Shown one piece after another: positions 54,991 to 62,888 of a stretch of DNA of 64,000 nt. Within the stretch, counting starts at the first letter, position 1. Each line of letters begins with the position of its first letter. The notes below the pieces were generated by a model that was given only the letters and a program-made list of their open reading frames with translations, was not told where the DNA came from and searched no databases. The position numbers were made by a program, and so were the translations under genes. The stretch is from Aquimarina sp. U1-2 (GTDB lineage Bacteria > Bacteroidota > Bacteroidia > Flavobacteriales > Flavobacteriaceae): contig NZ_JAGKIK010000008.1 of NCBI RefSeq assembly GCF_017897595.1, positions 62,001 through 126,000 of the forward strand, written 5' to 3'.

Positions 54991-57704
54991 ATTTTCTTTA
55001 TAATCAATCCGTTCAATAGTGTATTCCCTTTGATAGCCGTAAAATCAATTTCTAATAATCTATTTTCCGATATCGTCACTTTTTGATTTATAAAACCGGC
55101 TGTTTGAATTCCGAATTTTTGAACTACATTGAGTTTATCTACGACCTTTTTATCATTTATTATAATTGAAAACACACGCTCAGGTGTCTTTCTATTAGAT
55201 TGTTGTATACCCCAGGATCTTTCTGCATCAGTTAAATTTTTAGTGTTCTGCAAAAATGGTTCAGCGATCAATAGAGTAACTTGGTACTCTCCTTTTTCAA
55301 CATTGATCGTTAAATTCTGAATATTCTCTACAAAAGTTTGGTAAACTGGATCCAGATTAGTCTTTTTAATATTGTCAGAGATACCTAATCGTACATTTTC
55401 AAAAGCATGCCCCTTTTCATATGCTTTAATAAAGGGATCGTCACTTACTAATTTTAGAATAGTATCGTTTTTTGGCACAGGTATCCAGACACGTCCTGTT
55501 TTTGTAGTTAAGTAAGTACGGGTTTGTCCTATGTTGAAATGGAGTCCGTTGGTAGGTACTCTAATCATACCTTTTTCTGTGACAGGAAAATCATAATGTA
55601 ATTGAAGTGTATCAGATACTACTTTATTTGCTGAAAAAGCTTCTGCTCTTACTATGTGTAATCCTTCATCAAATATGGTCTCAAAAGTGGCTTTGCCTTT
55701 TACGACTTTGGCAGTTCCTATTTCTTTTTTGTTTTGAAACAAACGAACTTTAGGAAGATTGCTGAAAACAGTAACCTTTTCTTTACGTTGTCTATCAGGA
55801 ACTAAATATATACGTTTTGAAAAACCACTTCCGGCTATATGAACAACGGGGTTATCACTCCATCGGGCTTGTATATAATAGTAGGCATCCTTTTTTCGTC
55901 GATCTGTGGTTAATAGTCCCTTATTATTAGTGTTCGGCACCACATCTTTACGCCCATCCCTCTGAAAATCGGCAAGAATCCAAATACTATAGCCTATCAT
56001 CCAATTTCTTTGATTCCCTTCTCGTAAATAAGGTTCATAAAAACGGGTTTGATACGAACTACTAAAATCGAAAATAGTAGGTTTATCGGTATATATCCGA
56101 GGGTCACTTCCCGCACCAAATTCTGAAAGCATTATAGGCCTATCGGGACTATATTGATGTTTTAGGTTGTCCAAAAAAACGCCAATAGTTTCCATATCAC
56201 CTTGGTACCAACCCTCATAAATATTAAAACCATTGATATCAGCAATTCTGAAAATTTCTTTCCCCAATTTTCCTTTATAATTTTTAAAGAAAGTAGACTG
56301 AAATGCCATTGCGGTTAATCTCTCAGGATCTTCCTGTTTCAAAATATGATTCATTGTTCGGGCATGAGCTACAGCTTCTAAATGAGGCTCCCAGATCTCG
56401 TTGTGATATCCCCAAATTGCTATTGACGGACTGTTATAATTCTGAAACAGCATTTCTTTCAGCATATTTTCAGAAAAGTTTAAAAAAGGATTACCATACG
56501 GAATCCAATTCACTCCAGGAATTTCAGACCAAGCTAACAAACCCAACCGATCACAAGCTTTATACACTGATCGATCGTGGGGATAATGAGAAATGCGAAT
56601 AAAATTACTTCCTGTTTCTTTTAAAAGCATCACATCTTTGATACGCAAAGAGTCTGGTACTGCATAGCCTAGATTATGATAATCCTGATGTGTTGCAGCA
56701 CCTTTCAATTTTACGGTGTTGCCATTTAATCTAAAACCATCTTTTTGATTCACTTCAAAATATCTAAAACCAACTTGTTGTGTGATGTTGTCTAGAATTT
56801 TTTCATTTTCTTTTGATATAATTTGCGAAACCAGAGTATACAAAATAGGGGTATCGGGAGACCAAAGTTTGGGGTTATCTATTGCAGACTCTAATTCAAA
56901 ATGAGCTATAATACCAGTTTTCACCATCTGTATATCTTCTAGTTTTTGTACGATCTTTTTATTTTGATCGTACAATAGATGGCGTATTATTATTTGTTTA
57001 TCGTAAGCATCGTGATTAGAAATTTGTCCTTTAATTTTGAAACCACCCAGGTTCTTTTTATTCGTTGGGGTTGTCCAGAATACTCCAGATGAGGCATAAT
57101 AATTGTGGTTAAAAAACACCTTGTGTTTTACCAAGAGGTAAACATCTCGATAAATTCCTCCGAAAATTGAAAAATCACCCCCTGCCGGAGGCATAGTAAT
57201 AGATAAATTTTCTGAATTATCTACTTTTACTACAATAGTATTATCTTCTCCAAAATCTAAAACTCCTTCAATATCAAAAACGAAAGCAGTGTATCCCCCC
57301 AAATGCTGACCTACATATCTATTATTTACATATACATTACATCGAGCAGAGACCCCTTCAAAGTATAGCGAAACTTTTTTATGTTTGTATGATTTGGGGA
57401 TAAAGAGTTTCTTTCTGTACCACGCAACACCTCGGTAATATCCATCCTCATCATCTAAAATATCTTTTGCGTTATAGGTATGAGGTATAGTAACGCTTTC
57501 CCATTTCGAATCGTCAAACTTTTTGATAACCGCTTGCGGAACATGCTTTTTAATAAACTTCCAATTCGTATTTATAGATTCTTTTTTAGGAATTTCATGA
57601 CTTTGTAGCTCAAACACCAGAAAAACTAATACCAATGTTGCTAAAAGTCTTTTATAGATTATGAAGTGATGATGAATGGGGCCATATGTATATATCCTAA
57701 ACAA
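54987..57704 (-). CDS. GH2 beta-galactosidase-type enzyme with C-terminal malectin-like domain
   Basis: Exported GH2 of 905 residues with a hydrophobic signal segment at about 19-33. It has a jelly roll (about 45-195), Ig-like domain, TIM barrel with acid/base Glu436 in WGYHNEIWEPH and nucleophile Glu528 in IMLSEFGAGSD, then additional beta domains and a malectin/CBM-like C-terminus (about 745-905). The only plausible start in frame is a TTG at 57704, 2 bp after the previous stop. Beta-galactosidase, beta-glucuronidase and related activities all occur in this branch. The genomic context suggests removal of a beta-linked side chain. Confidence 0.85.
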   Translation of the reverse strand: MFRIYTYGPIHHHFIIYKRLLATLVLVFLVFELQSHEIPKKESINTNWKFIKKHVPQAVIKKFDDSKWESVTIPHTYNAKDILDDEDGYYRGVAWYRKKLFIPKSYKHKKVSLYFEGVSARCNVYVNNRYVGQHLGGYTAFVFDIEGVLDFGEDNTIVVKVDNSENLSITMPPAGGDFSIFGGIYRDVYLLVKHKVFFNHNYYASSGVFWTTPTNKKNLGGFKIKGQISNHDAYDKQIIIRHLLYDQNKKIVQKLEDIQMVKTGIIAHFELESAIDNPKLWSPDTPILYTLVSQIISKENEKILDNITQQVGFRYFEVNQKDGFRLNGNTVKLKGAATHQDYHNLGYAVPDSLRIKDVMLLKETGSNFIRISHYPHDRSVYKACDRLGLLAWSEIPGVNWIPYGNPFLNFSENMLKEMLFQNYNSPSIAIWGYHNEIWEPHLEAVAHARTMNHILKQEDPERLTAMAFQSTFFKNYKGKLGKEIFRIADINGFNIYEGWYQGDMETIGVFLDNLKHQYSPDRPIMLSEFGAGSDPRIYTDKPTIFDFSSSYQTRFYEPYLREGNQRNWMIGYSIWILADFQRDGRKDVVPNTNNKGLLTTDRRKKDAYYYIQARWSDNPVVHIAGSGFSKRIYLVPDRQRKEKVTVFSNLPKVRLFQNKKEIGTAKVVKGKATFETIFDEGLHIVRAEAFSANKVVSDTLQLHYDFPVTEKGMIRVPTNGLHFNIGQTRTYLTTKTGRVWIPVPKNDTILKLVSDDPFIKAYEKGHAFENVRLGISDNIKKTNLDPVYQTFVENIQNLTINVEKGEYQVTLLIAEPFLQNTKNLTDAERSWGIQQSNRKTPERVFSIIINDKKVVDKLNVVQKFGIQTAGFINQKVTISENRLLEIDFTAIKGNTLLNGLIIKKI

Positions 57705-57706
57705 TT

Positions 57707-60157
57707 CTAAAAAATATTAATTTTTGCTTCCGCTCTATCCATCGACTGCGAAATAGCAGTTACTGTGACTTCTCCTTCGGTGGCTTTGGATCTAATTACA
57801 ATTAACCCCTTCCCTTGATATAGTGAGAATGTATCATCCTGTATGCTGCCTTCAACAAATGGTGACGCGTTACCAGCAGCCAAGAGTTGAACATCGCCAT
57901 TTATACGAACTTTGACTTTAGAGTGATTATTAGGTACTACATCGCCATGTTCATCAACAGCACTCACCTTAATAAAAACAAGATCTCCGTTCTTTTGGAT
58001 ACTATCATTAGAAGCTTGAAGTTGTAAAACTGTTGCTTTTTTGGTGGTCTTTAGCGATTTAGAATACTCTTTTCCGTCTTTAAGACCTATGGCTTTTAGT
58101 TCACCAGGTTGATAAGGAACCATGAATGTTGCAGTCAGTTTATCTGCCTCGGTTATTTTTTTAGATCCTACTACTTTTCCATTAAGTTCAAGGCGAACTT
58201 CTGGATAATTGGTGTATACTGAAACCTGAAGGGCCTTATTCTCATTTCCAGACCAGTTCCAACTTTTTGATTCCTTTGGCCATCCCCAGTAATGTAAAAC
58301 TTCATAAGTTCCTTTGGGTATGGGTTCATGCACGAGTAATTCTAGATTACTTCTTTCCCATAGTACATCTCTATAAAAAGATTGAGGTTTCTTATTACCA
58401 ATAATATCGATATCTCCGCACCAAGCCACATACCATGGCCAAGGCATTGTAAAGGTATCTTCTATTTCTTTTTTGGTTTGATACGTACTGTGAGCAATCC
58501 CTGATTCACCAAGATAATCCATTCCGGTCCAAACGAAATCACCAATAACATACGGCAATTTTTTAACCAGTTCCCAGTTTTCAAAAGACTGATTGGGCAT
58601 AGATTCTGACCCATACATAATTCGATCTGGAAAATCTTTATGATCTTCTTCGTAGCGATCAAATTTGTAATTATATCCGGCCACATCTAACAACTCAAAA
58701 GCCGGGGCAGTTTCTGGCCATTCCCTACCCGGGTGATCCCAAAATGTATTAACCCCTTGTGTAACCGGCCTAGTTTGATCCAATTCTTTGATAGTATGGA
58801 TTAGATTCTTAGCAATTTCTATACCTGATGAATCAACACGTTCTTTAATTTCATTGCCTATACTCCACATAATAACACTAGGATGATTGCGATCGCGTAG
58901 TACCATATGGGTAATATCTCTTTTCCAATACGCCTTAAAATTGTTGCTATAGCCATTTGGTTTTTTAGGCTCTAGCCACATGTCAAAGGCTTCATCTATA
59001 ACCATAATTCCGATACGATCACAAGCATTTAGAAAAGCTTCAGAAGGCGGATTGTGCGCCGTTCGTACTGCATTAAATCCATTTTCTTTAAGAAGTTTTA
59101 CACGTCTTTCTTCGGCTTTTGGAAAGGAAACAGCACCAAGTAATCCATTATCATGATGAATACAAGCACCTTTAAGTAATTGTTGTTTTCCATTTAAAAG
59201 AAATCCTGTCTCTGCAGAAAAGTGTAAAGAACGAATACCAAACGTTTGCAATTGTTCGTCGATAACTCTTTCGCCTTTTATTAATGTCAGTTTTGCAGTA
59301 TATACATAAGGATGTTCTGGACTCCATAGTTCGGGTTCTAATAACTTTATAGAAAAGGCTAATTCATTTTTATCTTGTGCCGAAATATTGATGAGTGTAT
59401 CTCTGGATCTGTTAAGAACCTTTTCCTGATTTCGATAAATTTCACATACTACCTCAACTTTCGATGGTTTATCAGTAGTATTTAGAATTTCAGTATCAAT
59501 ATTTACAACCGCTTCATTTTTAGACGCTAATGATGTTGTGATTTGAGTAGCCCAATGTTCAAAATGTATGGGGTTGACGTAGGAAATGTGAACATCCCGG
59601 TATAATCCGGCACCGGTAAACCAACGAGAACTTTGTTCTTTAGAATTAACTTTTAATGCAATACTATTGCTCTTATCTTTATATAGAAAGGAGGTAATAT
59701 CAAAATAAAAAGGTGTGTACCCATATACATGCTCACCTACCTTTTTACCATTTACCCAAAGTATTGTTTCAGTTTGAGCCCCATCAAAATGAAGAATTAC
59801 TTGCTTGTCTTTGTTTTGCTTTGAAAGACTTAGTTTTTTTCGATACCAGGCGGTACCTCCACGCAAATATCCCACATCTTTACCATCTTTCAGGTTTTTA
59901 TCAAAAGGTCCTATATGAACCGAATCTTGAATCACTTGATCGGTAACACTATAATCGTGAGGTAATCGAACAACTTCCCAACTTGAATCATCAAATTCTG
60001 TATTTTTGGCAAGAGCAATGTTCCCTTCAAAAAATCGCCAGTTTGCATTGAAATTAAGTTCTCTTTGGTTGGTAAATGTATAAGATGTAGGCTCACTGCA
60101 GTTTATTAAGAATAAGCAACTCAGCATACAAACACTATGAATAAAAAATGCTTTCAA
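57707..60157 (-). CDS. GH2 beta-galactosidase-type lipoprotein
   Basis: Surface or periplasmic GH2 of 816 residues with lipoprotein signal ending LFLINC (Cys20). It has a jelly roll (about 30-190), Ig-like domain (about 200-310), TIM barrel with TAHNPPSEAFLNACD, acid/base Glu436 in WSIGNEIKER and nucleophile Glu518 in MYGSESMPN, a DUF4982-like domain and a C-terminal invasin/Ig-like domain (about 715-815), the usual layout of Bacteroidota GH2 beta-galactosidases. The start is TTG at 60157, 14 bp after the esterase gene; an ATG ten codons later would leave a very short signal peptide. Confidence 0.88.
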   Translation of the reverse strand: MKAFFIHSVCMLSCLFLINCSEPTSYTFTNQRELNFNANWRFFEGNIALAKNTEFDDSSWEVVRLPHDYSVTDQVIQDSVHIGPFDKNLKDGKDVGYLRGGTAWYRKKLSLSKQNKDKQVILHFDGAQTETILWVNGKKVGEHVYGYTPFYFDITSFLYKDKSNSIALKVNSKEQSSRWFTGAGLYRDVHISYVNPIHFEHWATQITTSLASKNEAVVNIDTEILNTTDKPSKVEVVCEIYRNQEKVLNRSRDTLINISAQDKNELAFSIKLLEPELWSPEHPYVYTAKLTLIKGERVIDEQLQTFGIRSLHFSAETGFLLNGKQQLLKGACIHHDNGLLGAVSFPKAEERRVKLLKENGFNAVRTAHNPPSEAFLNACDRIGIMVIDEAFDMWLEPKKPNGYSNNFKAYWKRDITHMVLRDRNHPSVIMWSIGNEIKERVDSSGIEIAKNLIHTIKELDQTRPVTQGVNTFWDHPGREWPETAPAFELLDVAGYNYKFDRYEEDHKDFPDRIMYGSESMPNQSFENWELVKKLPYVIGDFVWTGMDYLGESGIAHSTYQTKKEIEDTFTMPWPWYVAWCGDIDIIGNKKPQSFYRDVLWERSNLELLVHEPIPKGTYEVLHYWGWPKESKSWNWSGNENKALQVSVYTNYPEVRLELNGKVVGSKKITEADKLTATFMVPYQPGELKAIGLKDGKEYSKSLKTTKKATVLQLQASNDSIQKNGDLVFIKVSAVDEHGDVVPNNHSKVKVRINGDVQLLAAGNASPFVEGSIQDDTFSLYQGKGLIVIRSKATEGEVTVTAISQSMDRAEAKINIF

Positions 60158-60171
60158 TCTTTAAATAAATT

Positions 60172-61023
60172 TTAATGAATATGATGCTCTAACCAATTTT
60201 GAAGTAATTGTGGCCAGGTTTCTGCGGCTTTATTTCCTTCTCGCAAGCCATATCCGTGTCCACCCTCTGGCAACAGATGTAGCTCGACCGGTATTTCTTG
60301 ATCCCTTAGTGACTGGGCCCAAACTAAAGCACTGTTTGCGTAATAATCATCGGCAGTAGCAAAAATAAACGTAGGTAATGTATGATTTTTAGGGTTTAAT
60401 CCTGGTGTTAAACTACGGTTCTTACCTTTATCTAAATAGGCCGGATAAATTAATATAGAAAAATTTGGTTTGCTCTGTATAGTGTCTATGGTATCAAATG
60501 ATGGGTATGTATCCTGATTATATTGTGAACCGAGCCGGGCACATAGACTTCCTCCCGCAGAGAACCCTAAAACACCAATGCTGTCGCTTTTAATCTCGTA
60601 ATCTTCAGCATAATTTCGTACCACACGAATTGCCCTCTGCATATCTTGTAAGGCACCCTCTTCCTTTTTTGGTACACGGTATTGCAAAACAAATGCCGTG
60701 TATCCCAAGGTTGTAAGCCATTGTGCAATTTCATACCCCTCTTTATCAATAGCTAAAACGTGATATCCTCCCCCGGGAGCGATCAAAATACCAATACCAT
60801 TCCTTTTTGAAGCTTTTGGTTTAAACACAGTAAAACCGGGATTAGTAACATCAGTTAAATGAATCGTCGTCGTATCTTTTGCCTTTTTATCGATTTTAGC
60901 TTTACGCTTAGGTTCTTGTTCTCCAGGTACACTAGTTGGCCAAATGTCTATAAAATCTTTATCCTGACCATGGATAACATGGACTAGAAATAACATATAA
61001 TATGTACAAAATAAAAGTTTCAC
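60172..61023 (-). CDS. secreted alpha/beta-hydrolase, acetylesterase-like
   Basis: Exported serine hydrolase of 283 residues with a signal peptide (about 1-20). The oxyanion loop APGGGYHVLA (82-91), nucleophile Ser155 in GFSAGGS, Asp around 225 in FATADDYY and His256 in EGGHGYG give a complete catalytic triad. The family includes acetyl-xylan and other carbohydrate esterases, often annotated as endo-1,4-beta-xylanase B-like, so removing acetyl groups from the glycan is the likely job. It is the first gene of the GH2 operon. The start is GTG at 61023; an ATG at codon 10 is a weaker alternative. Confidence 0.8.
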   Translation of the reverse strand: MKLLFCTYYMLFLVHVIHGQDKDFIDIWPTSVPGEQEPKRKAKIDKKAKDTTTIHLTDVTNPGFTVFKPKASKRNGIGILIAPGGGYHVLAIDKEGYEIAQWLTTLGYTAFVLQYRVPKKEEGALQDMQRAIRVVRNYAEDYEIKSDSIGVLGFSAGGSLCARLGSQYNQDTYPSFDTIDTIQSKPNFSILIYPAYLDKGKNRSLTPGLNPKNHTLPTFIFATADDYYANSALVWAQSLRDQEIPVELHLLPEGGHGYGLREGNKAAETWPQLLQNWLEHHIH

Positions 61024-61125
61024 TTAAATGTTAATATATGATATTGGCGCATAAGCTCGAAAAATTACTTTGGTTAGCACCAAAATATAATCTCAAAACT
61101 AAAGTATTGTATATATAAGTATTGA

Positions 61126-61138
61126 TACTATTTTGTCA
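61126..61138 (+). promoter_or_regulatory. candidate operator between the GH2 and PhyH operons
   Basis: TACTATTTTGTCA, identical over 13 bases to 42968-42980 in the susC-araC gap; with its flank TATTGA it also matches 43281-43298. It is central in the 290-bp divergent region, which otherwise shows no gene. A strong second half-site 21 bp away is not seen. Confidence 0.35.
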
Positions 61139-61313
61139 ATTACCTAGTCTAAAATTTCAATTTATAAAATTGTTAATATCCCAAAAGCTTTCTATTCCTC
61201 GATTACCATAGGTTTTTACTGATCTTATAATTAAAAAGCACTCTACTAAATATTGTCATATCCTCTTAATTTTTCTAATTTAACCCTTACATTAATAGAA
61301 AAACTAAGCGATC

Positions 61314-62066
61314 ATGAATTTAGATAGCGCTTCTCTACTATCACAGGAGGAAAAAGAATTTTACTGGGAAAAGGGGTATTTACTGACAGAAAAAAAACTC
61401 TTTGCGCAACCAAAATTTAGTACTTTATACACTATTTTTGAAGAATATCTCGAAAATTATGGTGCGAACGCGGAACAATTAGACACTCCCCATTTCAATG
61501 ATTCCAGATTGTTTGACTATTTGCTGGCCGATGAAGTACTTGATGTAATTGAAGAAATTATAGGTCCTAATATTGGATTATGGAGCAGCCATTTTATATG
61601 TAAGCAACCAAAAATAGGAAAAAGAACACCGTGGCATGAAGACAGTGCGTATTGGAAAGGTCGGTTTGATAAATTTGACGGCGTCGTTACGCTTTGGCTA
61701 GCCATTGATGAATCTACCATTGAAAACGGTTGCATGGGAGTACTACCTGAAAGCCATAAAAATGGATTTTCAGAATATAAAATTCTGGATAAAAATTCAG
61801 CCACTTTTGAAGAGGAAATCTCTACTAAGATTAATGAAGAAGATATTGTTTGGTTCGAACTTCCCCGAAACACGTATTCACTGCACGATTCTCGAATTAT
61901 TCATGGAGCCAATGCCAATACCAGTGATAAGCGAAGAACGGGATACACTATGCGCTATTTTAATACAGATTTAAAACTTAACCCGGATCACCCTGGAAAT
62001 AAAACTCACAAAACTTACCATTGCCGTGGAGATAACCGTGGAAATAATCCGTTGATTTATCTATAA
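61314..62066 (+). CDS. PhyH-family Fe(II)/2-oxoglutarate dioxygenase
   Basis: Cytoplasmic oxygenase of 250 residues, phytanoyl-CoA dioxygenase superfamily. The iron triad is visible: His108-x-Asp110 in TPWHEDSAYW and His197 in RIIHGANA, with Arg208 as the likely 2-oxoglutarate anchor. The cupin strand VTLWLAIDESTIENGCMGVLPESHKNG is typical. It heads a rightward operon, 11 bp before a sugar isomerase-like gene and then GH3, so its substrate is probably a sugar or sugar derivative of this PUL, for example for hydroxylation or oxidative demethylation; this is inference. ATG at 61314. Confidence 0.85.
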   Translation: MNLDSASLLSQEEKEFYWEKGYLLTEKKLFAQPKFSTLYTIFEEYLENYGANAEQLDTPHFNDSRLFDYLLADEVLDVIEEIIGPNIGLWSSHFICKQPKIGKRTPWHEDSAYWKGRFDKFDGVVTLWLAIDESTIENGCMGVLPESHKNGFSEYKILDKNSATFEEEISTKINEEDIVWFELPRNTYSLHDSRIIHGANANTSDKRRTGYTMRYFNTDLKLNPDHPGNKTHKTYHCRGDNRGNNPLIYL

Positions 62067-62077
62067 TTCACGTACTG

Positions 62078-62887
62078 ATGAATATCAAGTTTTACTACCC
62101 AATATGGTCGATAGGAAAACTACCTTTAAATGACGCTCTATACAAGATTAAAGAAAATGGATATGATGGAGCAGAAATAGCACTTGAACACCCAAAAGAT
62201 TTCAAAAATATTGTATCCATGTTTAATTATTATGATCTAGAACTTCTAGCACAACATCCTTTTGCTAAAGGAAAAAATTTTTCTGACTTTAGAAAGGATT
62301 ACAATTGTAGATTAGAAGAAATATTAAAGATCAACCCCACATTAGTAAACTGCCATACAGGTAAGGATTATTTCTCTTTTAAAGAAAATATTCAATTGAT
62401 AAATGATGCAGAAATTCTTGCAGATAAATACAATATAACTATTACACAAGAAATTCATAGGGGAAGGTTTTCTTATGCTCCCATGGTCATTAAAAACTAT
62501 ATTGAGAACTTTCCAAATATTAAATTAACTGCCGATTTCTCGCATTGGTGTGTAGTTACAGAATCTCTATTAGAAAATCACAAAGAAGCTATGACCCTTG
62601 CTATAAAACACGCTGCCCACATTCATGCAAGAGTTGGATATGATGAAGGACCACAGGTCAATGATCCATTTGCACCAGAGCATAAAGAGGCATTAGAAAG
62701 TCATTTATTCTGGTGGCAGCAAATTTGTGATTACAGGAAGCAGCACAAGCACGAAGAACTTGTTATTACCTGTGAATTCGGACCAAAACCTTATTTGCAA
62801 AACTTGCCGTACACACAACAACCAGTAACTGATATTTGGAATATTAATTTAAAGATGAAGTCGTACTTAAAACAAAATTTAAAATAA
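62078..62887 (+). CDS. sugar phosphate isomerase/epimerase-family TIM barrel
   Basis: Xylose-isomerase-like TIM-barrel protein of 269 residues, no signal peptide. The metal-binding set is in the expected order: Glu125 (ITQEIHRG), Asp153 (TADFSHW), His183 (AAHIHARVG) and Glu233 (TCEFGP). It could be an isomerase, epimerase or related lyase acting on a released sugar. It is packed between the PhyH gene (11 bp) and GH3 (1 bp) and is therefore likely to work with the oxygenase on the same intermediate. The exact reaction is unknown. Confidence 0.82.
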   Translation: MNIKFYYPIWSIGKLPLNDALYKIKENGYDGAEIALEHPKDFKNIVSMFNYYDLELLAQHPFAKGKNFSDFRKDYNCRLEEILKINPTLVNCHTGKDYFSFKENIQLINDAEILADKYNITITQEIHRGRFSYAPMVIKNYIENFPNIKLTADFSHWCVVTESLLENHKEAMTLAIKHAAHIHARVGYDEGPQVNDPFAPEHKEALESHLFWWQQICDYRKQHKHEELVITCEFGPKPYLQNLPYTQQPVTDIWNINLKMKSYLKQNLK

Positions 62888-62888
62888 A

